A DNA stretch of 64,000 bases from Verrucomicrobiota bacterium (GTDB lineage: Bacteria; Verrucomicrobiota; Kiritimatiellia; RFP12; UBA1067), in assembly GCA_023269675.1 (NCBI GenBank), contig JAHFSX010000003.1:1-64000 (forward strand), read 5' to 3'. This document shows positions 1-8,425 of the stretch, one piece after another. The stretch's first letter is position 1, and each line of letters begins with the position of its first letter. A model generated the notes under the pieces. The model saw nothing but the letters and a program-made list of their open reading frames with translations, was not told the DNA's origin and did no database searches. The position numbers and the translations under genes were made by a program.

Positions 1-146
1 CCGTGACATCTCGTTCCTCATGGGTGCCGATTCTACCACGGTGTCCCGCATTTGACGGATGCGCCGGATTCCCGGACACTGCTTCTTCGGCTACGGTGTC
101 CACGACTATGACATACCGCGTGCCACGGACCGGCCACCGCCACCTT

Positions 147-175
147 TTGACCGCGCTGACGGTTTCTGATATAGT
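147..175 (+). promoter_or_regulatory. Putative sigma70-type promoter for the zinc-ribbon gene
   Basis: TTGACC at the -35 position and TATAGT at the -10 position are separated by exactly 17 bases, and a TG lies one base before the -10 box (extended -10). The predicted start of transcription is about 40 bases before the ATG at 225, which leaves room for the AAGGAG ribosome binding site at 211-216. This supports starting the gene at 225 rather than at the upstream in-frame ATG. Confidence 0.6.
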
Positions 176-224
176 GCTTAAAACTGAATCCTCACCGTAT
201 CCGCGAACCGAAGGAGCCTTTGCC

Positions 225-1199
225 ATGGACAACCGCACACCCTGCCCCATCTGCCGCACGCCGAACGTCGCCCGCGCGGCCGCCGGCACCAACACCTCCG
301 AGATCCACTGCCCGCGCTGCGGCCGCTACCAGGTCCAGGGGCTCGCCGAGACGCAGCTGATGAACAGCCCGCCGGCCTTCCCGCCCCAGCACCTGCTCTC
401 GGGCCTCTGCCGCAACATGTGGGACATCCTGGGCGAGAAGCCGCTCATCACGGTCGACCTCTTCAAGTCGTGGGCCGAGCTCGACAAGGTGGCCAAGATC
501 GCGGTCCCGCGCGACAACGACCTCGCCACCAAGAGCGACTACCTGCTGAAATACCTGCGCCGCCACACGAAAAACCTCGCGGAGACCGTCACCCTCACGC
601 CCTCGGAGCTCGCGGTCGGCTTCTGCGCCAACAAGAGCGAGCTGCTCTTCTGCCTGCGCTACCTCGCCGACAAGGGCCTGATCGAGGAAGACACCGCCGC
701 CGCCGCCCCGCGCAAGGGCCAGCCCGGCGCAACCGGCCTCGCCTACCACCTCACCCCCGCGGGCTGGGCCAAGCTCGACACCGCCACGCCGCCCGCCCAG
801 CCGCTGGCCGTGGTCGCGCTCGCGCTGGACAAGGACAACGACCCGCTCTGGGCCCAGGGCTTCGCCGCCGGCATCCAGGCCGCGGGCTACACCGCCGCGC
901 GGGTCGAGAACAAGGAGTACGGCAACAAGATCACCGACGACCTGATCGTGGACCTGCGCCGCTGCACCTTCCTGGTGGCCGACGTCACCGGGCAGTCGCC
1001 CCTCGCCTATTTCGAGGCCGGGCTCGCCCTCGGCCTCGGCAAGCCGGTCTTCTGGACCTGCGAGGAGGCCGAGGCGCGCGACAAGAAGCTCTGGCTGGAC
1101 ACGCGGCAGATGGTCGTCACCCCCTGGGCGCGCGACAAGGCCGACGACTTCGCGCGCCGCCTCGGCAAGCGCATCGAAGCCGCGCTCGGCCGCCCGTAA
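225..1199 (+). CDS. Zinc-ribbon, winged-helix-like protein with C-terminal nucleoside 2-deoxyribosyltransferase/TIR-like domain
   Basis: The 324-residue product has three parts. Residues 7-33 form a zinc ribbon with two CxxC pairs (C7/C10 and C29/C32). Residues about 100-195 look helical and winged-helix-like. Residues about 205-324 resemble the nucleoside 2-deoxyribosyltransferase superfamily: a VVALALD strand, ITDDLIVDLRRCTFLVADVTG, then YFEAGLALGLGKPV, with a later DTRQ stretch. Members of this superfamily cleave or transfer N-glycosidic bonds, and related TIR-like folds act as NAD-consuming defence effectors. Which activity, if any, this one has is not shown. The start is set by AAGGAG eight bases upstream of the ATG. 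It appears monocistronic and faces the next gene tail to tail. No signal peptide, so it is cytoplasmic. Role in nucleotide signalling or immunity is inference. Confidence 0.75.
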   Translation: MDNRTPCPICRTPNVARAAAGTNTSEIHCPRCGRYQVQGLAETQLMNSPPAFPPQHLLSGLCRNMWDILGEKPLITVDLFKSWAELDKVAKIAVPRDNDLATKSDYLLKYLRRHTKNLAETVTLTPSELAVGFCANKSELLFCLRYLADKGLIEEDTAAAAPRKGQPGATGLAYHLTPAGWAKLDTATPPAQPLAVVALALDKDNDPLWAQGFAAGIQAAGYTAARVENKEYGNKITDDLIVDLRRCTFLVADVTGQSPLAYFEAGLALGLGKPVFWTCEEAEARDKKLWLDTRQMVVTPWARDKADDFARRLGKRIEAALGRP

Positions 1200-1212
1200 C
1201 CGGGCGGAAGAT

Positions 1213-1339
1213 GAGGACAGAGGCCGGAGGACAGAGGACTGCGGGAACCAGAGAGCGAACCACCAAGGAAAGATCTGACGGATTAGCCCTCGATGGTCCC
1301 TTGTTTTGAACCGTCGTCCGTCCTCCGTCTTCCGTCCTC
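1213..1339. repeat. Heptad-array hairpin (GGACRGA dialect) between convergent genes
   Basis: The left arm (1213-1240) is a run of GAGGACA-type heptads and the right arm (1316-1339) is the complementary run of TCCGTCC-type heptads. They can pair into a long imperfect hairpin with a loop of about 75 bases. It fills the gap between two genes that converge, so a two-way transcription terminator or mRNA 3-prime end protector is the simplest inference. The same unit recurs at 26881-26955 and inside mutL. Confidence 0.7.
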
Positions 1340-1341
1340 TC

Positions 1342-2976
1342 TCACTTCCCCTGGAACAGCCGCCACGTCGCGATGCCGCCGGAGAGGTTGCGGACGTCGA
1401 AGCCGTTCTGCCGCAGGATGCGCTCGGCCAGATAGCCGCGCAGCCCCACCGCGCAGTAGGCCACGATGGTCCGGTCGCGCGGCAGCTCAGCCAGCCGCAG
1501 CCGCAGCTGGCCCAGGGGGATCGTCAGCGCGCCCGGGATCGTGCCGCTCTCCCACTCGCCCGGATCGCGCACGTCGAGCAGGCAGGCGTCCGCGGGCAGC
1601 GCGTCCGCGTGGACCGGCACGGTCGCGCCCGACAGGACGTTGCCCGCCACATACCCCGCGAAGTTCACGGGGTCTTTGGCCGATCCGAACGGCGGCGCGT
1701 AGGCCAGCTCCAGCCGCTCGAGATCGGCCACGCCCAGCCCGGCCTGCAGCGCGGTGGCCAACACGTCGATGCGCTTGTCCACGCCTTCGCCGCCCACGAT
1801 CTGCGCGCCGAGCATCCGGCCCTCGCGCGTGAAGAGCAGCTTCAGGCGCATCTGCTCCGCGCCCGGATAGTAGGTCGCGTGCGAGAAGGGCATAATGTAG
1901 ATCTTCTCGAAGGCCACGCCCGCGCGCTTCAACACCTTCTCGGAGGCGCCCACGCTGGCGGCGGCCAGCCCGAAGAGCTTGACGATCGAGGTGCCCCAGG
2001 TGCCGCGGTAAGGCGTCACCGGCAGCCCCGCGATCGCGTCCGCCGCCAGCCGGCCCTGCCGGTTGGCGGGGCCCGCCAGCGGGACCTGCGTGGGCACGCC
2101 CAGCACCGGGTCGGTGACCTGCACCGCGTCGCCCACCGCGTAGATGTCGGGGTCTTCGGTGCGCATCGTGCCGTCGGTGACGATGCCGCCGCGCTCGCCG
2201 ATGCGCAGGCCCGCCGCCCGCGCCAGCTCGGAGTTGGGGCGCACGCCGATCGAGAGCACCACCAGATCGGTCTCCAGCGCCTCGCCGCCGCGCAGCCGCA
2301 CCGCGAGCCGGCCCCCGGCCGTGCGCTCGAAGCCCTCCACGGCCGTGCCCAGCCGCAGCTCCACCCCGTTCTCCGCCAGCTCCGCCTGCAGCGGCCGGGC
2401 CATCTCGGGGTCGAGCGTCGGCAGCACCTGCGGCAGCAGCTCCACGAGCGTCACCGCCACGCCGTGGTGGCGCAGGTTCTCGGCCGCCTCCAGCCCGATG
2501 AAGCCGCCGCCGACCACCACCGCGCGGCGCATGCTCCCCTCGGCGCGCAGCTTGATCGCATCCATGTCCTTCATGGTCCAGAGGGTCAGCACGTCCGGGT
2601 CGTCGATGCCCGGCAGCATCGGGCGCAGCGGCGCGGAGCCCGTGGCCAGCAGCAGCTTGTCGTAAGATTCCGTGAAGGTCTCGCCCGTGGTCAGGTTCAC
2701 CACGCGCAGCGTGCGGGCCGCGCGGTCGATCGCGGTCACCTCGTGGCGCAGCCGCAGGTCCACGGCGAGCCGTCCCTTGAAACGCGCAGCCGGCATCACC
2801 AGCAGCTTCTCGCGCTCGACGATCACCCCGCCCAGATGATAGGGCATCCCGCAATTGGCGAACGACACGTTCTCGCCGCGCTCGAAGAGCACGATCTCCG
2901 CCTGCTCGTCCAGGCGCCGCATCCGCGCCGCGGCGCTCGCCCCGCCCGCCACCCCGCCGACAATGACCAGCTTCAT
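1342..2976 (-). CDS. CoA-disulfide reductase-type FAD/NAD(P) oxidoreductase with C-terminal rhodanese domain
   Basis: 544 residues. The N-terminus has the FAD dinucleotide motif VGGVAGGASAAARMRR. The single redox cysteine typical of CoA-disulfide reductases and NADH oxidase relatives is C42, in SFANCGMPYHLGG. The second NAD(P)H-binding motif is VVVGGGFIGLEAAENL, and an FAD-contact motif (YAVGDA) follows. After the dimerisation domain, residues about 455-544 form a rhodanese domain with an intact active-site loop CAVGLRG (Cys about 509). CoADR-rhodanese fusions reduce CoA disulfides, persulfides or polysulfide with NAD(P)H in the cytoplasm. The substrate here cannot be chosen from sequence. 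It appears to be transcribed alone, ending at a heptad hairpin. Confidence 0.9.
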   Translation of the reverse strand: MKLVIVGGVAGGASAAARMRRLDEQAEIVLFERGENVSFANCGMPYHLGGVIVEREKLLVMPAARFKGRLAVDLRLRHEVTAIDRAARTLRVVNLTTGETFTESYDKLLLATGSAPLRPMLPGIDDPDVLTLWTMKDMDAIKLRAEGSMRRAVVVGGGFIGLEAAENLRHHGVAVTLVELLPQVLPTLDPEMARPLQAELAENGVELRLGTAVEGFERTAGGRLAVRLRGGEALETDLVVLSIGVRPNSELARAAGLRIGERGGIVTDGTMRTEDPDIYAVGDAVQVTDPVLGVPTQVPLAGPANRQGRLAADAIAGLPVTPYRGTWGTSIVKLFGLAAASVGASEKVLKRAGVAFEKIYIMPFSHATYYPGAEQMRLKLLFTREGRMLGAQIVGGEGVDKRIDVLATALQAGLGVADLERLELAYAPPFGSAKDPVNFAGYVAGNVLSGATVPVHADALPADACLLDVRDPGEWESGTIPGALTIPLGQLRLRLAELPRDRTIVAYCAVGLRGYLAERILRQNGFDVRNLSGGIATWRLFQGK

Positions 2977-3016
2977 ATTTTGTGATTCCTTTTGAATGGA
3001 AACGAAATAATTTTGC

Positions 3017-3106
3017 CACGAACGTCAAACATCGAACGGAAGACGGGTGAGCGAAGAGGGCGTTTCCTAATACGTTGGACGTTCGATGTTGACTGTGCGA
3101 TGTTCG
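3017..3106. repeat. Heptad-array hairpin (RAACRTY dialect), copy 1
   Basis: Left arm 3017-3045 holds GAACGTC/AAACATC/GAACGG-type units. Right arm 3073-3106 is the complement (GTTGGAC, GTTCGATG). It sits downstream of the first giant repeat-protein gene and upstream of the flavoprotein gene. Together with the GC hairpin at 3181-3205 it fills most of this 303-base gap, which has no credible gene. Confidence 0.65.
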
Positions 3107-3180
3107 CTACAGCAACTCGGCCAGGTGCATCCGCAGGCAGGTGAGGCGTTTCAGGAAATCGCGGCTGCGAGTGGACCTGC

Positions 3181-3205
3181 GGGGACGCCTCGGGGAGGCG
3201 TCCCC
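3181..3205. terminator. Perfect GC-rich stem-loop downstream of giant repeat gene 1
   Basis: An 11-bp perfect stem (GGGGACGCCTC paired with GAGGCGTCCCC) closes a 3-base GGG loop. It lies 75-100 bases past the stop codon of the minus-strand giant gene. No T-run follows on either strand, so it is not a textbook intrinsic terminator. The same core recurs at 8318-8338. Confidence 0.55.
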
Positions 3206-3279
3206 GCCGGACACGCGAACCTTTAACTCTCACCGCTGAACATCGGGCCCTTGGCCGTCCGCTGTTCGGTTTGAGCGGC

Positions 3280-6200
3280 TTACCGGACCCACATCATCGT
3301 TCCGACCGGCGGGTAGGTCACGACCAGGATGCCCGGTCCGGTGATCCACGCCGTGTTGGCGGCAGTGTACTGGCCGCCGGGCATCGCCGCCCCGTCCACA
3401 AAGAGCGCGTGGACGTACTGCTTGCCCGTGAAGCCGAGGTTCAGCGTCGTGCCGAGCGCGCGATACAGGTCGGTGGCCGCCGGCAGACAGGCCGCGCCCA
3501 GCGCGAGCGTGCCCGCGCCCAGCACCGTGCTCCCCGTGTAGGTGGCCGTTGTTCCGGCGAGCGCCAGCGTGCCCAAGCCCGCCTTGGTCAGCGTTACGCC
3601 TCCGACCACATTGCTCAAGGCGAGCGTGCAGCCACCCGCGACGGGGTAGGACGCGTCGCCGGATTGCGTCACCGCCCCGAGGGCAAGCGTACCCGGCAGC
3701 TGGGCGGCCTCCAGGCCGAGCACGGCGCCGTCGCCGACCGTCGCGGCGGCGATCTTGAACGCGGCGGCGGAGATCGAGGTGTCGAGCGTCACGCTGTTCG
3801 TCACCCCGGCCGGGAGATCCAGGCTCGCCACATAGGTCTGGTTCGGCAGCGTATCGGTGAGCGGCGCATCGTAGGTCATGGTGAAGTCGCGGACGCGCAT
3901 CTCGCCGAACGAGCCGCCGCAGCCGCCGCCGAAGCCGAGGTAGGCGAAGTCGCTGCCCACGTCCGTCGGGATGTTGACGCCCGTGAAGGTGTTGGTGATG
4001 GTGACCGCGCCCTGCGTCATGATTGAGGTCAGCGTGGCGGCAGTCGGGTTGTACTTGATGACGAAACCGGTCACACCGTTGTAAAGCGTGATCGGCGCGT
4101 AGCTCTGACGGCTGGCGCCGTCGTCAATGACCCCGTTCCGACCGATCGCGGTGGTGTTTGTTATGGCTGTGCCATTGGGGTAGAAGTACCAGCGCAGGGC
4201 GATGCTCTTCAGGATGGAGCCCGTCCCGCCGTAACCGGCACTCGCGGTGTTAGCGCCGACCGCGCCGGGACCACGGGGATCATTGTGCAGGAAGAACGAA
4301 TACGCATCCGCCGGCGGGCTGGAGCGCGTGCCGAAGAGGAAACTGTAGGTGATGGTCCACGGCTCTTTCACGCGGAGGCGGCGGGACGTCGTCACCGTGC
4401 CCACGCTGTTTCCGTACGCCCCGCAGAACTGCAGGGTGCCGTCGTCGCCCCACTTGCCTTCCGGCGTGAAGACCCAGTCGCTGCGCGCGGCGCTCACGGA
4501 GAGCGGCTCGAGGTTGTTCTTGCGCAGCACCAGCCCGCCCTGCTCGAGTCGCACCGTGAGGTTCGAGGTCGGCTGATCCAGGTCGCCCATCAGGCCCAGC
4601 GCGGCGCTGCCGCGCTTGACCAGCGTGCCGCTGCCGGAGAGCTTGTCGAAGGCCAGGTAGCCGTTACCGCCGGAGGACATGGCCGCAGACGCGAAGGAGA
4701 AGTCGCTGACGATGTTCTCGGCATTGAGGCCGCCGGTGAAGGCGCCGAAGCCGAGGTAGGCCTGCGCAGAACCCACGGCGTTATACATGTCCACGCCGGT
4801 GAAGACGTTCGTGACGGCGCCGACCGGCTGGGAGGTGATGACCGTGACCGTTTTGGCCGCCGCGTCATAAGCAACCGTCATGTTGGCGTGCTGCCCGTTG
4901 ATCAGGCTCACCGGCGCGATGTTGGTCGTGGCCAGTACGGCGATGCCGTTGGTGTACATTCTGAGCGACGTGGAGTTGGTCCCGCCCTCGTAGTAGCGCC
5001 ACATGATCGCGAAGCCGGGGGTGGGCGTATGGGCCGTATTGTTGGTGCTGATGTTCTGGACCGTGAAGGTGATGTAGTCGGCCGGCGGGGTGGAGGTCAA
5101 CCCGATGTCATAGCCGAAGCGCGCGGTCCACGAGCCTGCGACCGGATAGGCGTTGGTCGTGAAGGCCGAGCCGGGGCTGTCGTTCCTGTTGGTGGAGACG
5201 GCCAGGCGGCCGTCGGGTTTCCAGTTCGCGTACTGGTTCAGCTTCCACATGCTCTGGTTGGCCAGCGTGGGCGCGGGCAGGGCGGACAAAGCGGATGCGG
5301 CGTCGGCCTTGACCACCGACTGGTTGGCGTAAGCCAGCTCACCCACCACGAAGCCGCGTTGCTGCGTCGAGTTCTTCCCGATGGCGTTCAGCGTCTCGCC
5401 GGCGCCGAGCGCGATACGTCCGCCATACCGGCAGAAGGACGGCGCCGCGGCCGTGCCGTTGTCGAACAGCACATCCGTGACCGAGTGCTGGCCGTAGCGG
5501 CCGCCCGTTCCGGCTGTGAAGCCCAGATACGCGTCGTTGGCGCCGACCTCTGCAGGGATGTTCACGGGTGACGTGTAGCGGTATGTCAGATAACCGGGCC
5601 GCTCGATCACGCAGGTGAGCAGACCCGCGCCGTCGTAACTGATCGTGAACTTCGTCTTGACCGGCACATTTCCCAGTTTGGCCAAGGCGGCCGGCAAATT
5701 GTTCGTCACGCCAAAGCTACCCTGCCTGCCGAATTTGATCTGGTGGCCGGTGACGTTGATGCCCACCGCGACCGAGTTGGTGATCTTGGCGGCCGTGGTA
5801 TCCGCATAGCCGAGGTTGCCGCCATGCGCGCCGATCGCGGCCAGTCCGCGCGGGTCGTTGTGCAGCACGAAGGCGAAGCCGTCGGCCGGGTCGGTGCCTG
5901 TGGCCCAGCAGATGTAGGAGAAGGTCGTGGTCCATGCTCCACTGATCGTTTGCTTGCGCTGAAGGAAGGCGCCGCCCTTCTGGTTCGAGAGGGCTCCGGC
6001 GGTGCCGACTTCCGGCGTCAGCTGGAGGATGCCGTCCGTGCGGCGCATGGCACGCTCGGTCAAGCGCCAGAGGTCGGGGTTGGAGGCCAGGCTGTGCGGC
6101 GTGAGCGTCAGGGGCGCGCCCGCCAAGTTGAGCGTCATGCCGCCCGCGGCGGCAGAGGCCGCGAGTTCCAGAGACGACCCGGAGCCCATGGTGACGGTGC

Positions 6201-7947
6201 CTTTGTAGATGTTCGTCACCTGCGGACTCTCGTTGAACAGACCGAGACGCCCGGCGTTGACGTCCACGTTGATCATGCCGGGGCGGATCACCAGCGTGCC
6301 GTTGCCGCTCTTGATCAGCTTGCCGCCGGGGCTGGCGGCATCCACCCGTGCCGGCGCGTCGAGCCAGGCATGGGAGGCCACGTCCAGTGTCATGTTGTTC
6401 GCGCCGACCAAGATATTGGACAATGCCACAAACCAGTCCGAGGCGAGGCTGGTCGTGCGCTGGGCCAAGCGGCCGCCGTTGAAGCTCACCCGGCCCGTGT
6501 TGAAGTCGGCCTGAGGCGCGTTGGTCGGGGTCGTGTCCATCTCGAACACGCTGTTGCCGGTCACGGTCAGGGACGTGCCTCTGGCCAGCCGCGCCTGATA
6601 GACGCGGCCCGTGCTGGCGCTGTCGAAGGTGACGTCGGTTTTGGCGGGGCCGCCGAAGCCGAGAATCATGCCGCGGACCGGCGAGGGCGAATCGTTCTGG
6701 AACAGGCTGTTGTTGGCGACCGTCACGGTCGAGGTGGCCGCGGTGTTTTCGCTGAGGAAGCAGTCTCCGAAGATGCGCAGGGTGGCGTTGTCGAGTGAAA
6801 GCAGGGGATTGCAGCGGAAATCGCCCGAGCCGTTGGCGTTCGCCATCACGAAGCTCGCCATCTCGACGTAGGAGCCGTTGTTGATGTAGAGGCTGGGAGA
6901 CGAGGGCGAGGCCGCCGTGCCGCAGCCGCGTCCGATGGTGAAGTAGGTGCCCGTGAACTTGGACACGCCGCCGATGATGTCCATGCGCGGCGAGGCGAGA
7001 GTGCGCGTGCCGACCCAGGCGGTCGCGACGACCTGATTGGTCTGGCCGGGCGCGCCAAGGATGACGCGGCCCTTGTCCACGTTGAAAACACCGTAGCCGT
7101 TGGTGCCCACGCCGCCGTTGACGTCGATGGTCAGCGGGAAGTCTTCCTTTACGGAGGTGCGGCTCTTGTTCAGCTCCTGAAACCCCGGATAGGTGAAGGC
7201 CAAGGTGCCCTCGCCGGTCTTGATAAAGGCACCCGCAGGCGCGACAACCTGGCCCGCGAGCGTCAGCGTCGTCGCCGCGTTCGTCACGTCGATGATGGCC
7301 GCGCGTGCGCCGGCGATGTTGGTCGGCGCGAGCGTGAAGCTGCGGCTCATCGTCACCGAGGGCCCCGTGTAGCGCAGGATGCCGTCGCCGAGCACGAGGT
7401 TGGTGGGACTGGTCGAGCTTGCGCCGAGCGCGCTGAGCGAAGCGATCTCGACGATGCCGGTCTTGAGGATCGTCGCGCCGGCGTAGGAGTTGGCCGCATT
7501 ACCGAGCACCACGCGGCCGCCGGAGACGGTCACGCCGCCCGCGCCGGAAAGCTCACCGTTCAGGGCCAGCGTCTGGGCTGAAGCCACGTTGAGGGCGACG
7601 TTGCCCTGCAGCGCCAGACCCGCACTGACGGTGTGGATCCCGGCGAGCACGGTGATGAAGCCCGCGCTGTCGAGCGTGAGCGTATTGCCCGCCAGCGTGT
7701 AGCCGCCGCCGGCGAACTGCAGGCCGAGCAGCGCGAGGGCCGGGTCGGTCATGTCGTTGTTGATCGTGCCCGTGCCGCTTGAGAGCGTGGCCGTAGCCCC
7801 GCTGTTCGAAGCGATGATGCCTCCGCTCCAGTTGGCCGCGTCGCTCCAGTTGCCGCCCGTCGCGTTGGTCCACGTGCCGCTGTCCGCCCAGAGCGAACCC
7901 GCCGCGCAGAACGCGGCCAAAAATGCAACCAGACTCCGTGATTTCAT
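3280..7947 (-). CDS. Giant secreted autotransporter-associated beta-strand repeat protein with three lectin-like modules (paralogue 1)
   Basis: 1555 residues. A signal peptide (MKSRSLVAFLAAFCAAGSLWA) precedes beta-strand repeats of the K-x-G-x-G-T-L type, such as FIKTGEGTLAF, KLIKSGNGTLVI and LTKAGLGTLALAG. Three legume-lectin-like sandwich modules lie near residues 620-810, 890-1070 and 1140-1350. They are marked by ADGFAFVLHNDPRG, PPADYITFTVQN and ADAYSFFLHNDPRG. There is no C-terminal autotransporter barrel. The protein ends in a short hydrophobic/basic tail, PVGTMMWVR. The start is placed at the second ATG because AAAGGA sits eight bases before it and overlaps the first ATG. It is a neighbour and full-length paralogue of the next gene. 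A surface adhesin or glycan binder is inferred from the lectin modules. Confidence 0.8.
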   Translation of the reverse strand: MKSRSLVAFLAAFCAAGSLWADSGTWTNATGGNWSDAANWSGGIIASNSGATATLSSGTGTINNDMTDPALALLGLQFAGGGYTLAGNTLTLDSAGFITVLAGIHTVSAGLALQGNVALNVASAQTLALNGELSGAGGVTVSGGRVVLGNAANSYAGATILKTGIVEIASLSALGASSTSPTNLVLGDGILRYTGPSVTMSRSFTLAPTNIAGARAAIIDVTNAATTLTLAGQVVAPAGAFIKTGEGTLAFTYPGFQELNKSRTSVKEDFPLTIDVNGGVGTNGYGVFNVDKGRVILGAPGQTNQVVATAWVGTRTLASPRMDIIGGVSKFTGTYFTIGRGCGTAASPSSPSLYINNGSYVEMASFVMANANGSGDFRCNPLLSLDNATLRIFGDCFLSENTAATSTVTVANNSLFQNDSPSPVRGMILGFGGPAKTDVTFDSASTGRVYQARLARGTSLTVTGNSVFEMDTTPTNAPQADFNTGRVSFNGGRLAQRTTSLASDWFVALSNILVGANNMTLDVASHAWLDAPARVDAASPGGKLIKSGNGTLVIRPGMINVDVNAGRLGLFNESPQVTNIYKGTVTMGSGSSLELAASAAAGGMTLNLAGAPLTLTPHSLASNPDLWRLTERAMRRTDGILQLTPEVGTAGALSNQKGGAFLQRKQTISGAWTTTFSYICWATGTDPADGFAFVLHNDPRGLAAIGAHGGNLGYADTTAAKITNSVAVGINVTGHQIKFGRQGSFGVTNNLPAALAKLGNVPVKTKFTISYDGAGLLTCVIERPGYLTYRYTSPVNIPAEVGANDAYLGFTAGTGGRYGQHSVTDVLFDNGTAAAPSFCRYGGRIALGAGETLNAIGKNSTQQRGFVVGELAYANQSVVKADAASALSALPAPTLANQSMWKLNQYANWKPDGRLAVSTNRNDSPGSAFTTNAYPVAGSWTARFGYDIGLTSTPPADYITFTVQNISTNNTAHTPTPGFAIMWRYYEGGTNSTSLRMYTNGIAVLATTNIAPVSLINGQHANMTVAYDAAAKTVTVITSQPVGAVTNVFTGVDMYNAVGSAQAYLGFGAFTGGLNAENIVSDFSFASAAMSSGGNGYLAFDKLSGSGTLVKRGSAALGLMGDLDQPTSNLTVRLEQGGLVLRKNNLEPLSVSAARSDWVFTPEGKWGDDGTLQFCGAYGNSVGTVTTSRRLRVKEPWTITYSFLFGTRSSPPADAYSFFLHNDPRGPGAVGANTASAGYGGTGSILKSIALRWYFYPNGTAITNTTAIGRNGVIDDGASRQSYAPITLYNGVTGFVIKYNPTAATLTSIMTQGAVTITNTFTGVNIPTDVGSDFAYLGFGGGCGGSFGEMRVRDFTMTYDAPLTDTLPNQTYVASLDLPAGVTNSVTLDTSISAAAFKIAAATVGDGAVLGLEAAQLPGTLALGAVTQSGDASYPVAGGCTLALSNVVGGVTLTKAGLGTLALAGTTATYTGSTVLGAGTLALGAACLPAATDLYRALGTTLNLGFTGKQYVHALFVDGAAMPGGQYTAANTAWITGPGILVVTYPPVGTMMWVR

Positions 7948-8005
7948 ACCGATCATCCTTTCGTTACCGCAGCTCCGCCTGTTCCAACAAATATCGTTTC
8001 AAATG

Positions 8006-8050
8006 ATAATACACTGCGGATTGGATTGACTAGGAAATAAACCGAGGCGG
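8006..8050 (-). promoter_or_regulatory. Conserved upstream block of giant repeat gene 1, putative promoter
   Basis: Read toward the gene, this block is nearly identical to the one upstream of paralogue 2 (13115-13156): TTTATTTCCTAGTCAA, then CCAATCCGCA, then a -10-like TATTAT at 8011-8006. No good TTGACA-like box lies 16-18 bases upstream of that -10, so an alternative sigma factor or an activator is possible. The conservation is directly visible; the promoter role is inferred. Confidence 0.4.
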
Positions 8051-8123
8051 CGGCGAGCAGGGGTGCGATTGGAACATGTTGAAGGGTAAGTGGCAAGAAA
8101 GAGGCTGGAGGTTCTGCTTTTTA

Positions 8124-8215
8124 TGGAGTGCGGTGACAAGCATCGCGCGGCACCGCTTTCTGGACCGTCCAAGCAAAGCGGCGTCGCGCGGGATACCGCT
8201 TGCCGCCGCACTCCA
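8124..8215. repeat. Long imperfect palindrome between the two tandem giant genes
   Basis: Left arm 8124-8159 begins TGGAGTGCGG and right arm 8174-8215 ends CCGCACTCCA. Nearly the whole of both arms can pair, through a CAAGC/GCTTG core and an ACCGCTTT/CAAAGCGG inner stem, around a 14-base loop. It is unlike the heptad arrays, being a unique-sequence palindrome of the kind seen as dispersed intergenic repeats. The rest of this 478-base gap (7948-8425) holds the gene 1 promoter block, a GC hairpin and a heptad hairpin. I see no gene in it. Confidence 0.65.
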
Positions 8216-8317
8216 CATCACGCCTGCCTAACGCGTCGCAAACCACAAATCTGCCGTTTCCGGTCAACAGTTTTCGCACCCCGCGGACCGGCCGCAGCGA
8301 CCGGCGCGCGGACCGGC

Positions 8318-8338
8318 GGACGCCTCGGGGAGGCGTCC
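8318..8338. repeat. GC stem-loop sharing its core with the one at 3181
   Basis: GGACGCCTC pairs with GAGGCGTCC around a GGG loop (9-bp stem). It lies about 90 bases downstream of the stop of giant repeat gene 2, mirroring the position of the first copy relative to gene 1. It is flanked by several ACCGGC repeats. Confidence 0.55.
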
Positions 8339-8352
8339 CTGCCGTGAAAGAA

Positions 8353-8414
8353 GACGAACGCCGAACATCGAACACGCCTCGGTCTGGCGTTGGCCATTCG
8401 ATGTTGAATGTGCG
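8353..8414. repeat. Heptad-array hairpin (RAACRTY dialect), copy 2
   Basis: Left arm 8353-8376 (GAACGCCGAACATCGAAC) and right arm 8388-8414 (GTTGGCCATTCGATGTTG) can pair. It begins about a dozen bases past the stop codon of giant repeat gene 2, so it would be in the 3-prime untranslated part of that transcript. Confidence 0.65.
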
Positions 8415-8425
8415 AATGGAACGGT

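Noticed and set aside
3..224. Upstream extension of the zinc-ribbon gene
   Set aside because: The promoter at 147-175 and AAGGAG at 211 place the start at 225; the extension has no resemblance to the domain families.
1306..2985. 559-codon open frame on the plus strand
   Set aside because: Antisense to the flavoprotein gene and composition-driven; it also runs through the heptad hairpin arm.
2973..3233. 86-codon frame upstream of the flavoprotein
   Set aside because: It reads through the RAACRTY hairpin and GC stem; no homology or ribosome site.
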